From assembly GCF_000565285.1 (NCBI RefSeq), contig NZ_APVL01000012.1, forward strand, positions 1 to 64,000: a stretch of DNA of 64,000 nt, written 5' to 3'. The position numbers and the translations under genes were made by a program. Below are positions 53,698 to 63,308 of this stretch, one piece after another. The notes under the pieces are model-generated. The model saw only the letters and a list, made by a program, of their open reading frames with translations, ran no database searches and was not told the origin of the DNA. Every line of letters begins with the position of its first letter. Position 1 is the stretch's first letter. Source of the stretch: Cytobacillus firmus DS1. Lineage in GTDB: Bacteria; Bacillota; Bacilli; Bacillales; Cytobacillaceae.

Positions 53698-53730
53698 AAG
53701 GAGAAAAAGCTAAAGCAGCTCTTTCTCCTT
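53698..53730 (-). terminator. Terminator of the catabolic/transport operon
   Basis: AAGGAGAAA and TTTCTCCTT with inner AGCT/AGCT pairing form a hairpin. Read leftward it ends in CTCCTTTAAATG. It lies just past the tctC-like stop at 53749. Confidence 0.7.
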
Positions 53731-53748
53731 ACCGTCAACATTTACTAA

Positions 53749-54741
53749 TTACTCAATAATCCCCGCTGCCTTTAATATTTCTTCATTAAGGTCATAATCT
53801 TTCTTCATGATTTCAGCAAACTCATCCGGACTAGCATAACTAGGTTCCACACCAAGCTTTGCAAATGTATCAATTACTTTTTGATCCTCTAAAGCCTTTT
53901 TAAACGAGTCATGCAGAACCTTGATGACATCTTCTGGCGTGTCTGGCGGTGCAATTAGCCCTGTCCATACATCAGAAGCCACATCAACATCCTTTTCAGT
54001 TAATAATGGAACATCTTCCAAGCCACTTGATTTAAATGATCCGGTATTTACAAGAGCACGAATTTCTCCTGACTCAATTTGAGGCATGGCTTCTACTGTC
54101 TGAATAACCGCACCTTGAACATGACCACCCAATAAAGCAGCCAACGCAGGCGCACCACCTTCATAAGGAACATGCTTCAGTTTAACTCCTGTTTGTGCAG
54201 AAAAAGCTTCCATTGTAATATGCTGTGTCAATCCAGCACCTGTTGTGGAATAAGTGAATTTACCAGGGTTCGCTTTAACATATTCCAGCCATTCTTCATA
54301 TGTTTGCCATGGGGCATCTTTTTTGACAACGAGAACGTTTGGAGTCGCTACAACTTGAATAATCGGTTCTACCGTTTCAGGTGAATAAGCTGTATTGTCT
54401 GTATGCGGCTTAATCGTCATTGGCCCTACTGTTGTCATCCCGATCTTATAGCCGTCAGGCTTTGCATTGAAAACTTCAGTTGTCCCGATTACACCTGCTC
54501 CGCCTTCTTTATTGACTACGTTTACATTGTAGTCATTCGGCAGGTATTCTGAAATGACAGATGTTAAGGCACGAGAAGCGGTATCCGTTGTTCCTCCCGG
54601 TGCGTAAGGAACAATGATTTCAATATCACGCTCCGGAAAGCTTGCTGCTTTTTCATCAGTGGAAGCACTGCTGTTTGAACACCCCGCTGCCAGCATGGCT
54701 GCAAATCCTACAGCTGCTAACTTTTTCATAACTAGTTTCAT
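53749..54741 (-). CDS. tctC: Tripartite tricarboxylate transporter solute-binding protein (TctC/Bug family)
   Basis: Extracytoplasmic binding lipoprotein that captures a carboxylate for the TctA-TctB permease. The lipobox is LAAGC (about residue 21). Family blocks are DIEIIVPYAPGGTTDTASR (about 44-62), VVNKEGGAGVIGT, VPYEGGAPALAALLGGHVQG and WTGLIAPPDTPEDV. I chose the ATG at 54741 (AAGGGGGA upstream), one codon inside a TTG-started frame. It is the last gene of the leftward cluster. The substrate is unknown. Confidence 0.9.
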   Translation of the reverse strand: MKLVMKKLAAVGFAAMLAAGCSNSSASTDEKAASFPERDIEIIVPYAPGGTTDTASRALTSVISEYLPNDYNVNVVNKEGGAGVIGTTEVFNAKPDGYKIGMTTVGPMTIKPHTDNTAYSPETVEPIIQVVATPNVLVVKKDAPWQTYEEWLEYVKANPGKFTYSTTGAGLTQHITMEAFSAQTGVKLKHVPYEGGAPALAALLGGHVQGAVIQTVEAMPQIESGEIRALVNTGSFKSSGLEDVPLLTEKDVDVASDVWTGLIAPPDTPEDVIKVLHDSFKKALEDQKVIDTFAKLGVEPSYASPDEFAEIMKKDYDLNEEILKAAGIIE

Positions 54742-54789
54742 CAATTTTTCCCCCTTATTTTATATAGATTGGTATTTAACCAGTGACCC

Positions 54790-56298
54790 CTAAGCCGGTA
54801 TATCCTCTTCTATGCTTTCTTTGCCTTTCAGCTTTCTCCATAAATCCTTGAAAAGAGGATACAGGAAGCTCACGATAGCAATCGTTAAAAAGACAGCAGA
54901 GATTGGTCTTGTAAAGAATACGGAAAGATCGCCGCTTGACTCGATAATCGTTCTCCGCAGATTGGACTCAATGATTGGCCCAAGGATAATTCCAAGGATC
55001 AGAGGAGGTAATGGATAATTGAATTTTTCCAGCAAGTATCCGATCACTCCGAACGCAAGTGCCACCCATACATCAAATAAATTGTTAGAAAGAGAATAGC
55101 TTCCGATAAAACATAGAGTGACAACAATAGGAAGCAATACATTCTTAGGAACATCAACAATTTTCCCAACAAACCTGACTGCAAAAAGGCCAATTAAAAG
55201 CATGAAAATGTTAGCAATAATTAAAGTGATAAACAGGCTGTACACTAGAGGCCCATTGTTTTGAAATAAGAGCGGACCTGGAGTAACACCTTGAATTAGA
55301 AGTCCTCCTAAAATAACGGCTGTTACCACATCACCAGGAATCCCCAAAGTCAAAAGCGGGATTAATGCCCCTCCAGTAACTGCGTTATTAGAGGTTTCTG
55401 TAGCAATAACACCCTCTGGAATCCCTTTCCCGTATTCCTTGCGTCTTTCCGGTTTAGCAAATCGCTTGGATTCGTTGTAGCTTAAAAATGTTGCAATGGA
55501 TGTACCGGTACCAGGAATAATGCCGATAAAAGTCCCAATTACAGAGGCGCGCAGAAACTCCTTCCAGTAAGAGAATGTTTCCTTTAGTGAAATCCGCTCC
55601 CGCTTGTACTTAATTTTCTTTTTATTGTGACCTGTTGCCTTTTCTTCAATCTCTTTTATAACCTGTGATACAGCAAAAAGACCGATTAGTGCAGGGATAA
55701 AGGAAACTCCGCTTGTTAAATTTATACTTCCGAAGGTGAATCGTGCTACACCGCCGATGGGGTCCATTCCGATGGTTGCAATAAAAAGGCCGACACCTGC
55801 CACGATTAAGCCCTTCACCACGTTTTTACCTGATATGGTTCCAACAATACTTAGACCGAAGACGGCAAGGGCAAAAAATTCTGCAGGCCCGAATTTCAAT
55901 CCGAAAGCTGCAAGCTGCGGAGCAATCAAGATTAAGATTATGCAGCTAATAATACCGCCGACAAAAGATCCAATTGTTGCATAATTGAGCGCTTTTCCCG
56001 CTTGTCCTTTTGCAGCCATCGGATACCCATCCAAAAGGGTAGCTGCTGCCGAAGGAGTACCTGGCGTCCGGATCAAGATGGCTGTGATGGATCCGCCATA
56101 CATACCTCCAATATAAATTCCCAGCAGCATACTAATGGCAGGTACTTGCGGTAAGCTAAAGGTATAGGGAATCAATAAGGCGATCCCCATTGTAGCAGTT
56201 AGACCCGGAATGGCACTGAAGACTACTCCCAGGAAAACACCGGCAAATACGAGGACCAAAGTTTGCATCTCAAAGACTTGTGCGAGTACTTGTTCCAT
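54790..56298 (-). CDS. tctA: Tripartite tricarboxylate transporter large permease (TctA)
   Basis: A 502-residue membrane subunit with about 11 helices. Characteristic segments are FSAIPGLTATMGIALLIPYTF, GGMYGGSITAILIRTPGTPSAAATLLDGYP and FIGIIPGTGTSIATFLSYNESKRF. AAGGGAGG precedes the ATG. It lies 19 bp after tctB and 48 bp before tctC. Confidence 0.94.
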   Translation of the reverse strand: MEQVLAQVFEMQTLVLVFAGVFLGVVFSAIPGLTATMGIALLIPYTFSLPQVPAISMLLGIYIGGMYGGSITAILIRTPGTPSAAATLLDGYPMAAKGQAGKALNYATIGSFVGGIISCIILILIAPQLAAFGLKFGPAEFFALAVFGLSIVGTISGKNVVKGLIVAGVGLFIATIGMDPIGGVARFTFGSINLTSGVSFIPALIGLFAVSQVIKEIEEKATGHNKKKIKYKRERISLKETFSYWKEFLRASVIGTFIGIIPGTGTSIATFLSYNESKRFAKPERRKEYGKGIPEGVIATETSNNAVTGGALIPLLTLGIPGDVVTAVILGGLLIQGVTPGPLLFQNNGPLVYSLFITLIIANIFMLLIGLFAVRFVGKIVDVPKNVLLPIVVTLCFIGSYSLSNNLFDVWVALAFGVIGYLLEKFNYPLPPLILGIILGPIIESNLRRTIIESSGDLSVFFTRPISAVFLTIAIVSFLYPLFKDLWRKLKGKESIEEDIPA

Positions 56299-56317
56299 TT
56301 AACCAACCTCCCTTCTT

Positions 56318-56746
56318 TTAAATATGAACATTCAGCAATACTTCAAAGAGCAAATAAATGGTACCAACAGATATGACTGAGACAGAGAGCAATAACTTAT
56401 AGCTTTTAACACCCAGCAAAAGCATTAAAGAGAAAATTAAAAGAAATGTTCCAATCTTATAGTCGATATACGAAAGGCTCAAAACATATCCAGTCATGAT
56501 AGCAATCATGATGAAAAATCTGCTAAACTGAAATTCAGATGCTTCATCTGATGCCTTCACTTTTGTTAAAAACAGCATCACAAGCTGCAGCACGTTAAAC
56601 ACGATAATCATGTATATAATTAGCTTTGGATAAAAGCCGGGTCCCAGCTCTTGTGTTGCATTTGGCTCAGGCAGTTTCCCCACCATATAGAGCATAAAAA
56701 AGCTTAAGAGCAGCATGATGACATTCACAAAGCCTTCTTTTTTCAC
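56318..56746 (-). CDS. tctB: Tripartite tricarboxylate transporter small permease (TctB)
   Basis: About 142 residues with four membrane helices, the usual TctB size and topology (LLLSFFMLYMVGKLPEPNA, LGPGFYPKLI). I chose the GTG at 56746 because GGAGG is eight bases upstream; the frame opens five codons earlier at a TTG. It starts 5 bp after the M20 peptidase stop, so it is translationally linked. Confidence 0.88.
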   Translation of the reverse strand: MKKEGFVNVIMLLLSFFMLYMVGKLPEPNATQELGPGFYPKLIIYMIIVFNVLQLVMLFLTKVKASDEASEFQFSRFFIMIAIMTGYVLSLSYIDYKIGTFLLIFSLMLLLGVKSYKLLLSVSVISVGTIYLLFEVLLNVHI

Positions 56747-56751
56747 TACAG

Positions 56752-57903
56752 TCACCTCCAAGTTCCATCCAATTGGATCAATTCCTGAATCAGGCCGTAC
56801 AAAATGGATGTCCTCTCAGCCAGCGATTCAATCCATAAAAATTCATCGGGAGAATGGGCACCTCCGCCATATCCTCCTAAACCGTCCAGAACGGGTGCCC
56901 CGGTCTCTGCTGCATAATTTCCATCGCTTCCGCCTCCAACCATCGCTTCTTCAACCGAGACATCCAAATCCCGGCCAATCCTTTCAGCCATTTTGAACAG
57001 CCGGCCTGTCAATTCCGTTTTAATCAGAGGAGGCCGATAAATAGATCCCGTAACGTTTAACCTGGTTCGTGGATTTCTGACTCTTAGCTGATCAAAGGCC
57101 TGCTGAATTCTTTGGATTTCATCCCTTTCTTCAATCCGAACATCAATCTCGGCACGGGCATAATCCGCAACGACATTAAATAAGCTTCCGCCCTTTATTT
57201 CTCCTGTGTTTATGGTAGTGCCTTTTGACCAGTCAGCTAAACTTATGATTTTTGTAATCTGAAAAGCTAACTCCTCAATTGCATTCGCACCGTCTTGCGG
57301 GTTAAGGCCGGCGTGAGCAGATATTCCGTTCACCTCAATTGTAAATTTGCCGCCGCCTTTTCTTGCCGTCTTCAGGGCTCTATTGTCTGCTGCAGGTTCG
57401 AGAACCAGTACCGCTTCACTCCTGGCTGCCTCCCGCTTTACTGCAAGCTTTCCAGTTGGACTTCCCACTTCTTCATCCGATGTTAAGAGCCAGACGATTT
57501 GATAGTCTTTTAGATTCATTTGCTGCAATAATAATTCAAAAAGGTGATACACCATAACATAACTGGCTTTTATGTCGATGACTCCCGGACCTCTTGCCTT
57601 TTTCCCTTCTACTTGAAAGGGCATGCGTTCGATTGTCCCCCTCGGATAAACGGTGTCCAAATGGCTTAACAGCAATAGTTGCTTTTCACCCTCCCCAAGC
57701 TGAAAACGCAGATGATTTCCATAGTGCTCTTCCTTTAAGCTTTCAGCCTTTACAGGAAACTCGGAGAAAACTCGGATAAGGTGAGTGCTCAGGTTATCCA
57801 CCCCCTGTTTATCAAAGGAGAAGGACTCCAGTTCGACAAATTCCTTCAAGAGGTGTAAAGATGCTTCTTCTTTTTCTTTTAATGCTTGAAAAATATCAAG
57901 CAT
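56752..57903 (-). CDS. M20-family metallopeptidase (glutamate carboxypeptidase-like)
   Basis: Di-zinc hydrolase of 383 residues. Visible motifs are SHLDTVYPRGT (about 82-92), GPGVIDIKASYV (about 108-119), TSDEEVGSPTGK (about 142-153) and a C-terminal GGAHSPDEF. The ISAHAGLNPQDGANAI stretch marks the dimerisation domain. I chose the ATG at 57903, with GGAGGAGG inside the longer frame that begins at 57921. In a carboxylate-catabolic cluster it may release the imported substrate from an amide conjugate; this is inference. Confidence 0.87.
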   Translation of the reverse strand: MLDIFQALKEKEEASLHLLKEFVELESFSFDKQGVDNLSTHLIRVFSEFPVKAESLKEEHYGNHLRFQLGEGEKQLLLLSHLDTVYPRGTIERMPFQVEGKKARGPGVIDIKASYVMVYHLFELLLQQMNLKDYQIVWLLTSDEEVGSPTGKLAVKREAARSEAVLVLEPAADNRALKTARKGGGKFTIEVNGISAHAGLNPQDGANAIEELAFQITKIISLADWSKGTTINTGEIKGGSLFNVVADYARAEIDVRIEERDEIQRIQQAFDQLRVRNPRTRLNVTGSIYRPPLIKTELTGRLFKMAERIGRDLDVSVEEAMVGGGSDGNYAAETGAPVLDGLGGYGGGAHSPDEFLWIESLAERTSILYGLIQELIQLDGTWR

Positions 57904-57926
57904 ACCTGTTCCTCCTCCCATGCCAT

Positions 57927-58877
57927 TTATGTAACAGGATAAACAGGCACCCTGGACTCGAGAACATCAATGACATTTTGTGCGGTCAGCATCCCCACTT
58001 CTCTAAGCGCCTCTTCCGTATAGCCCGCCATATGAGGGGTTGCAACAAAATTCTCCATTTTGAGGAGCGGTGATTCAGATAACGGCTCTTTCTCAAAAAC
58101 ATCCATTGCTGCCCCTTTAATTAAGCCGGATTCCAATGCAGCATATAAAGCTTGCTCATCAATGATCCCACCGCGGGCCGTATTCACAATGTAGGCACTT
58201 TTTTTCATGAGAGCTAATTCCATGCTGCCAATCATGGCCTGCGATTCCTGATTTAAGTCCGTGTGAATGGTAATAAAGTCTGAGCCTTCCAGCAGTTCCT
58301 CAAAGGATACATACTTTCCAAGCCCTTGTTCCTGAATTCCCTCATCCGGAAAAAGATCGTAACAAAGGACATTCATATTAAAACCCTGAGCCCGGCGGAT
58401 CACTTCTTTTCCTATCTTCCCTGTTCCAATAACGCCAAGAGTCTTCTGGTAGATTTCGTTTCCAACAATCCGGGGCCATCCACTTTCCTTCACTTCCTGA
58501 AAAGCTGCCGGAATTTGACGTGCAATCGATAGGAATAAACCAAATACCAGATCTGCAACAGCATGCCGGTTCGCACCAGGAGCGTTCGTCACGATGATCC
58601 CCTTTTTTGCTGCTTCTCCCAAGTCAATATTGTCAACACCGGCACCATGCTTTGCGATCACCTTTAATTTTTCTGCATGTTTTAGCACAGCTGGAGTAAT
58701 TTTTTCTACTCCAACTATTAAGGCATCCACGTCCCTCAATGCTTCTGCAAAACTCTCTTCATTGGATGTAACCTCTTTGGGCAGAATTTCAAGATGATAG
58801 TTTTTAGATTCCAGCAATGTGACAGGATCCTTTGAAAACAAACCGAAAGTCGGTGATGAAGAAACCACTTTAAACAC
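57927..58877 (-). CDS. D-2-hydroxyacid dehydrogenase (phosphoglycerate dehydrogenase-like)
   Basis: NAD-dependent dehydrogenase of 316 residues. The Rossmann motif is GVIGTGKIGKEV (about 142-153). Catalytic residues are Arg in NTARGGIID, Glu in VFEKEPL and His in ATPHMAGYT. There is no ACT regulatory domain, so a catabolic 2-hydroxyacid is more likely than serine synthesis. I chose the GTG at 58877 with GGGAGG eight bases upstream. It lies 23 bp before the M20 gene. Confidence 0.87.
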   Translation of the reverse strand: MFKVVSSSPTFGLFSKDPVTLLESKNYHLEILPKEVTSNEESFAEALRDVDALIVGVEKITPAVLKHAEKLKVIAKHGAGVDNIDLGEAAKKGIIVTNAPGANRHAVADLVFGLFLSIARQIPAAFQEVKESGWPRIVGNEIYQKTLGVIGTGKIGKEVIRRAQGFNMNVLCYDLFPDEGIQEQGLGKYVSFEELLEGSDFITIHTDLNQESQAMIGSMELALMKKSAYIVNTARGGIIDEQALYAALESGLIKGAAMDVFEKEPLSESPLLKMENFVATPHMAGYTEEALREVGMLTAQNVIDVLESRVPVYPVT

Positions 58878-58991
58878 TATTGACACCTCCCTAATTGATT
58901 CTGCTTTTAGCTAAAAGTATATTAATAGGATTAAGACAATTTCTATATTCACTTTTGTAATAGTAATAATTAGCAACAAGCAATCAGTCAG

Positions 58992-59762
58992 TCATCCCAT
59001 AAACCTTCCGCCATTTACATCCAGAACCGCACCTGTCATATAGCGGGACTCATCTGATGCCAGGAAAACAGCAGCATTCGCAATATCTTCTTTTTCTCCA
59101 AGTGTCTTAAGAGGGATCTCCGAAAAAGTTTGCTGCCTTTGCTCCTCTGAGTTTTCCTCATAAAACAAATGGCGCATCCGCTCACCGCTTATAATTAATC
59201 CAGGGGCAATCACGTTCACATTAATGTCAAACTCCCCAACCTCTTTTGCCAGCCTTCTCGAAAAATTAATAACTCCACCCTTAGCTGCTGCGTATGCTAC
59301 ACCGGTAATCAAGCTGGCAGTCCTTCCGCCAATGGAAGACATATTGATGATTTTTCCGCCTCCGTTACTTTTGGTGTGTTTAACAAAAGCCTGTGAGGTC
59401 AGAAATGTTCCTTTTAAATTGACATTGAGCACCTTGTCCCAATGTTCCTCCTCAATCTCTTCAAGAATACGGGGAGTATGAAGGCTTCCCCCTGCATTAT
59501 TTACAAGTATGTCAATTTGTCCATGGCGCTCGATGATCTGGTCAAACATCCTGGTTACATCCGCTTTGCTGGAAACATCCCCAACAACATAATCTGCTTC
59601 ATAATCAGCCTCTAAAGCTGCAGCCGACTCCTTCACCAGCTCCTCATTGACATCATTCAGGATGACTTTCGCCCCTTCTTTCGCCATATGTACCGCAATT
59701 TCCAAACCAAGGCCGCCGGCAGAGCCGGTGATAAGAGCTACTTTGTTTTGAAGCCTTCCCAT
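58992..59762 (-). CDS. Short-chain dehydrogenase/reductase
   Basis: Classical SDR of 256 residues. The cofactor motif is TGSAGGLG (about 12-19), with NNAGG, catalytic Ser in NMSSIGG and YAAAKGG (Tyr and Lys). The C-terminus MTGAVLDVNGGRFMG is typical of FabG-like oxidoreductases. I chose the ATG at 59762 (AAGGGA eight bases upstream); an ATG three codons earlier overlaps the site. It is separated by about 105-150 bp from its neighbours, the widest gaps in the cluster. Confidence 0.9.
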   Translation of the reverse strand: MGRLQNKVALITGSAGGLGLEIAVHMAKEGAKVILNDVNEELVKESAAALEADYEADYVVGDVSSKADVTRMFDQIIERHGQIDILVNNAGGSLHTPRILEEIEEEHWDKVLNVNLKGTFLTSQAFVKHTKSNGGGKIINMSSIGGRTASLITGVAYAAAKGGVINFSRRLAKEVGEFDINVNVIAPGLIISGERMRHLFYEENSEEQRQQTFSEIPLKTLGEKEDIANAAVFLASDESRYMTGAVLDVNGGRFMG

Positions 59763-59913
59763 TTTAACCATCCCTTCTTAGCCGATAGAGAAAAACAATA
59801 GGCAAAGAGATATGCCTCCGTTTTGCATCTAAACAATCTTTCTCTAAATCTACTCTTGATTATTTCATCACCAGATTCTAGAAGAATGTCAGAACTGGTT
59901 TCCTGGTATTCAT

Positions 59914-60267
59914 TTATACCTGGACGAAAACCGTCCCCTCTTCCTCAATGACATCAAAGGTCTTAACACGCACGTTTTCCGGATCAAAAATGGAGCACCC
60001 TGTTTTAATATCAAACTCCCAATTGTGCCATGGGCACTTAATTACTTCACCAACTTTTTCAAGATTGTACTCGCCAGGCTCGTTTGCCGTACACGTTCCA
60101 TCGAGTGATCCTTCTGAAAGAGCCGGCCCCTTATGAGGGCAAACATTTCGCAGCGCATATAATTCCCCTTCCTGGGAGCGAACAACCACAATCGATTTTC
60201 GCTCGACTGTAAAGGCTTTCATTTGACCGATTTGTAAATCTTCTGCTTTACAAACGCTGTATTTCAA
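59914..60267 (-). CDS. Rieske [2Fe-2S] ferredoxin-like protein
   Basis: A 117-residue single-domain Rieske protein. Cluster ligands are visible as CPH (Cys43, His45) and CPWH (Cys78, His81). Such proteins feed electrons to ring-hydroxylating or other oxygenases, but no oxygenase catalytic subunit or reductase is present in the window. It has a TTG start with GGAGGG seven bases upstream. It follows the amidohydrolase gene by 27 bp. Confidence 0.9.
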   Translation of the reverse strand: MKYSVCKAEDLQIGQMKAFTVERKSIVVVRSQEGELYALRNVCPHKGPALSEGSLDGTCTANEPGEYNLEKVGEVIKCPWHNWEFDIKTGCSIFDPENVRVKTFDVIEEEGTVFVQV

Positions 60268-60294
60268 AGAGGGACCCTCCTTTCTTCTTAAAAA

Positions 60295-61380
60295 TTAAAG
60301 ATTATATAGTTCCCTTGCATTTTCGTATAAAATTTTGTTTTTTAAATCATCAGATATTTTAGGCGGCAAAGTGCGTTTCGGTGCATCGAAATCCCAATGC
60401 GGATAGTCAGTTGAGAACATCAGCATCTTATCTGACCCCATCATATCGATGATGTCCAGGAAATGCTTTGCTGAGATATCATGCCATGGCTGCGTGCTAA
60501 ACCGCATATTATCACGGAAGTAGTCACTCGGCATGCGCTTTACCCATGGTGTTTCCTGCCGGAGACCCTTGTAGGCTGCATCCATTCGATTCATCATAAA
60601 TGGCACCCATTCAAAGCCGCCTTCAATTAATGCGACCTTCAAATTTGGATATTTATCAAACACACCATTTGTAATCAGGCTGATTACTTGTGTCATGTAG
60701 GCCTGCGGGTGTGCAGCACGCCATGCAACATAATACCTTAGAAACTCTCCTCCCTGGAAAGTAATATCAGCTGACAAATGCATGCCGATGGCAAGTCCAT
60801 GACGTTCCGCGGCTTCAAAGATCGGGTGGAAGCGAGGGTCTCCCCAGGCAAAGTTTCCAATGGACATCATGACCTGCACCATCTGCGGATGAGGTCCAAC
60901 GCGATCAATTTCGCGGACTGCTGCCACAGGGTCTGCAGGAATCGTAATGGATCCCAGCAACCGCTCATCTTTGTTAAGCCATTGTTCAATCGTATAGTCG
61001 TTGTAGGCTGCTGCCCTGGCTGCCGCAAACTCAAACCACCCAGTAGCAACGGTTGCTTCGTGGAACCATCCTCCCAGAACGCCATAAGTGATTTCATGCT
61101 CATCAAGCAATTGTTTCTTTAATAATTCAAAATCAGAGCCCGGCGGTCTTTTACTTTCTCCGAAAGAGTCTCCTCTATACTTTGTCCCGCTTCGAACTTG
61201 ATGAAAAGGTGTGGTTTTAATCGGTTTCCAATTGTATTCCGTAATATAACGCTTCCAATGATCCGATAAGTAAGGAACTAAATCGTCTACAGAAGCGATA
61301 TCATGATGAATGTCCGTATCGATTACTTTAAATTGAGTCTTTTTCGCTGCACTTTCCTGTGACAGAACTGTTTCACTCAT
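60295..61380 (-). CDS. Amidohydrolase family protein (COG2159, ACMSD-like)
   Basis: A metal-dependent TIM-barrel enzyme of 361 residues. The start VIDTDIHHD (about 19-27) carries the first metal motif; GLAIGMHLSAD, ALIEGGFEWVPF and MLMFSTDYPHWDFD supply the later His and Asp ligands. Relatives include decarboxylases of aromatic acids (aminocarboxymuconate semialdehyde and resorcylate types) as well as hydrolases, so the reaction cannot be fixed. GGAGG precedes the ATG. Confidence 0.87.
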   Translation of the reverse strand: MSETVLSQESAAKKTQFKVIDTDIHHDIASVDDLVPYLSDHWKRYITEYNWKPIKTTPFHQVRSGTKYRGDSFGESKRPPGSDFELLKKQLLDEHEITYGVLGGWFHEATVATGWFEFAAARAAAYNDYTIEQWLNKDERLLGSITIPADPVAAVREIDRVGPHPQMVQVMMSIGNFAWGDPRFHPIFEAAERHGLAIGMHLSADITFQGGEFLRYYVAWRAAHPQAYMTQVISLITNGVFDKYPNLKVALIEGGFEWVPFMMNRMDAAYKGLRQETPWVKRMPSDYFRDNMRFSTQPWHDISAKHFLDIIDMMGSDKMLMFSTDYPHWDFDAPKRTLPPKISDDLKNKILYENARELYNL

Positions 61381-61411
61381 ACCTCTTCCTCCTTGTAAAA
61401 TTTTTATTAAA

Positions 61412-62455
61412 TTAAACCGTTAACTCGTCAACACCAAGTGTTCTGGCTAATTCATTCAAGCTGCTGAACGTTTTCTCTTCCATCGGAACACCTGATTCTT
61501 TATTCCGCTTCTCTTTTAAAAACTCTATTTCACCAGGAAGGTAAATGCGGTCGGTACCTTCCGCTTTCTTGGAATCTCTGATATAGGAAACAAGCTGTTT
61601 GACACTGCTGTAGTAGATTTCTAGAGGAATAAGCTGTTTAATATCGATTGTCAGCATAAAATGAGAGATGGATTGTTTTTGCTTCACATCATACATGGAA
61701 GGAATCATTTTAGAAAAATGACCTCCGGATAAAACACCAGTCAGGATTTCAGCCATAAGTGCCAGCCCAAAGCCTTTTGGACCTCCTACCGGTGAGAGGA
61801 ATCCTCCATTAATGACATCATCTGGATTGGTGGTAGGCACACCTTTAGCATCTACACCCCAGCCTTCAGGAATTGGCTGATTCTTCTCCTTCGCAAAGAG
61901 AATCTTTCCAAATGCCGTGTTGCTCAGAGCCATGTCCAATACAATGGGATCTCCTTCACCTGCTGGCGCTGCAATGGATATCGGATTGTTCCCGATCACC
62001 TTTTCAGCTCCCCCAATTGCAGGCATTAAAGGGGCCACATTGCTGATAACTATACCAATTTTGTCTTGCTTGGCAGCCATCAGCGAATAGTAAGCTGTAA
62101 TCCCGAAATGGTTGCTGTTTTTTACGGCAACTAAACCAATGCCCGATTCTTCCGCTTTCTCAATGGATATTTCCATTGCTTTATGGGCCACTACCTGGCC
62201 GGCTCCATAATTCCCATCCAACAGGGCCAATACTGGATTCTCTTGCTCTGCGTTTAAATTAACCTTGTTTGTAATCAACCCTTTTTGAATCCGCTCCACA
62301 TAAATCGGAAGCCTTAAAAAGCCGTGACTATGTATTTCTCGCAAATCCGCTTCCAGCAAAACTTCCGTTATAATTTCTGCTTCATCCTGAGGCACATCGA
62401 CCTGCATCAGCAATCGGTTGGAAAATTGCCGGATTTTATCAATATTGATATTCAT
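61412..62455 (-). CDS. Ldh-family (malate/L-sulfolactate dehydrogenase-like) oxidoreductase
   Basis: NAD(P)-dependent dehydrogenase of the MDH/LDH2 family, unrelated to classical LDH; 347 residues. Family features are LREIHSHGFLRLPIYVERI near the N-terminus, KNSNHFGITAYYS with the catalytic His, GNNPISIAAPAGE and FLSPVGGPKGFGLALMAEIL. It would oxidise a 2-hydroxy acid. AAAGGGGGA precedes the ATG, and it sits 24 bp after the FAH gene. Confidence 0.88.
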   Translation of the reverse strand: MNINIDKIRQFSNRLLMQVDVPQDEAEIITEVLLEADLREIHSHGFLRLPIYVERIQKGLITNKVNLNAEQENPVLALLDGNYGAGQVVAHKAMEISIEKAEESGIGLVAVKNSNHFGITAYYSLMAAKQDKIGIVISNVAPLMPAIGGAEKVIGNNPISIAAPAGEGDPIVLDMALSNTAFGKILFAKEKNQPIPEGWGVDAKGVPTTNPDDVINGGFLSPVGGPKGFGLALMAEILTGVLSGGHFSKMIPSMYDVKQKQSISHFMLTIDIKQLIPLEIYYSSVKQLVSYIRDSKKAEGTDRIYLPGEIEFLKEKRNKESGVPMEEKTFSSLNELARTLGVDELTV

Positions 62456-62479
62456 TTCAATCCCCCTTTAAAAGATTCC

Positions 62480-63283
62480 TTATGCTGACTGTGTCTCTTC
62501 TGCCGGTCTATTTGTCCCCTTTGTGCCATCCACAACTTTATTTCTTAATTGGCCAATTCCTTCTATTTCAAGAACAACATCATCCCCTGGCTTTAACGGT
62601 CCCACTCCTGATGGAGTACCCGTAATAATGATGTCTCCAGGATTTAAGGTCATTACTTCGGTCACCTTCACAATCAGGGATTCGATATCATGAATTAAAT
62701 CATCTGTATTGGAATGCTGCCTAACTTCTCCATTCACTGTCAGTTTGATTTCAACATTATTAGGGTTCAGATCTGTTTCAATAACAGGTCCTAGCGGCTT
62801 AAAAGTGGCAAATGACTTGGCTCTGGTAAATTGCCCATCCTTTTTCTGAAGGTTGCGATCCGAAACGTCATTGCAGGCCGTATAGCCAAACACATAATCC
62901 AAAGCCTCTTCTATTTGAACATTCTTCGCCTGCTTGCCGATCACGATGGCCAGCTCAGCTTCATAATCGATGCGATGCTCAAGGTTTGGCAAAATAATTT
63001 CATCTCCATCTGCAACAACCGATGTTGGGGATACCATAAACATCATCGGTTCATCCGGAATCGGCTTGCCGCTCTCTTCAGCATGAAGAGCATAGTTTAA
63101 ACCGATCGCCACAACCTGCCGAGGATCTACTGGAGCCAAAAGCGTTACTTCCTCCAGATGAAAAGTATCACCCGTTGATTTAGCTGTACCTGACAAAAAA
63201 TCCCCATCCAATTGTGTGATCGTTTCTCCCTCTAAAACTCCAAATAAATTCCGATTGTTTTTAGAAAAGCGTACATATTTCAA
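62480..63283 (-). CDS. Fumarylacetoacetate hydrolase family protein
   Basis: A 267-residue enzyme of the FAH superfamily (C-C bond hydrolases, decarboxylases and isomerases of aromatic degradation). Metal-binding and active-site blocks are IGLNYALHAEESGK, HRIDYEAELAIVIGK, YTACNDVSDRNLQ and IITGTPSGVGPLKPGD. It has a TTG start behind AAGGAGG. It follows the GntR gene by 26 bp and is the first enzyme gene of the cluster. Confidence 0.9.
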   Translation of the reverse strand: MKYVRFSKNNRNLFGVLEGETITQLDGDFLSGTAKSTGDTFHLEEVTLLAPVDPRQVVAIGLNYALHAEESGKPIPDEPMMFMVSPTSVVADGDEIILPNLEHRIDYEAELAIVIGKQAKNVQIEEALDYVFGYTACNDVSDRNLQKKDGQFTRAKSFATFKPLGPVIETDLNPNNVEIKLTVNGEVRQHSNTDDLIHDIESLIVKVTEVMTLNPGDIIITGTPSGVGPLKPGDDVVLEIEGIGQLRNKVVDGTKGTNRPAEETQSA

Positions 63284-63308
63284 TGTTTCTTCCTCCTTGT
63301 TTTTTAAT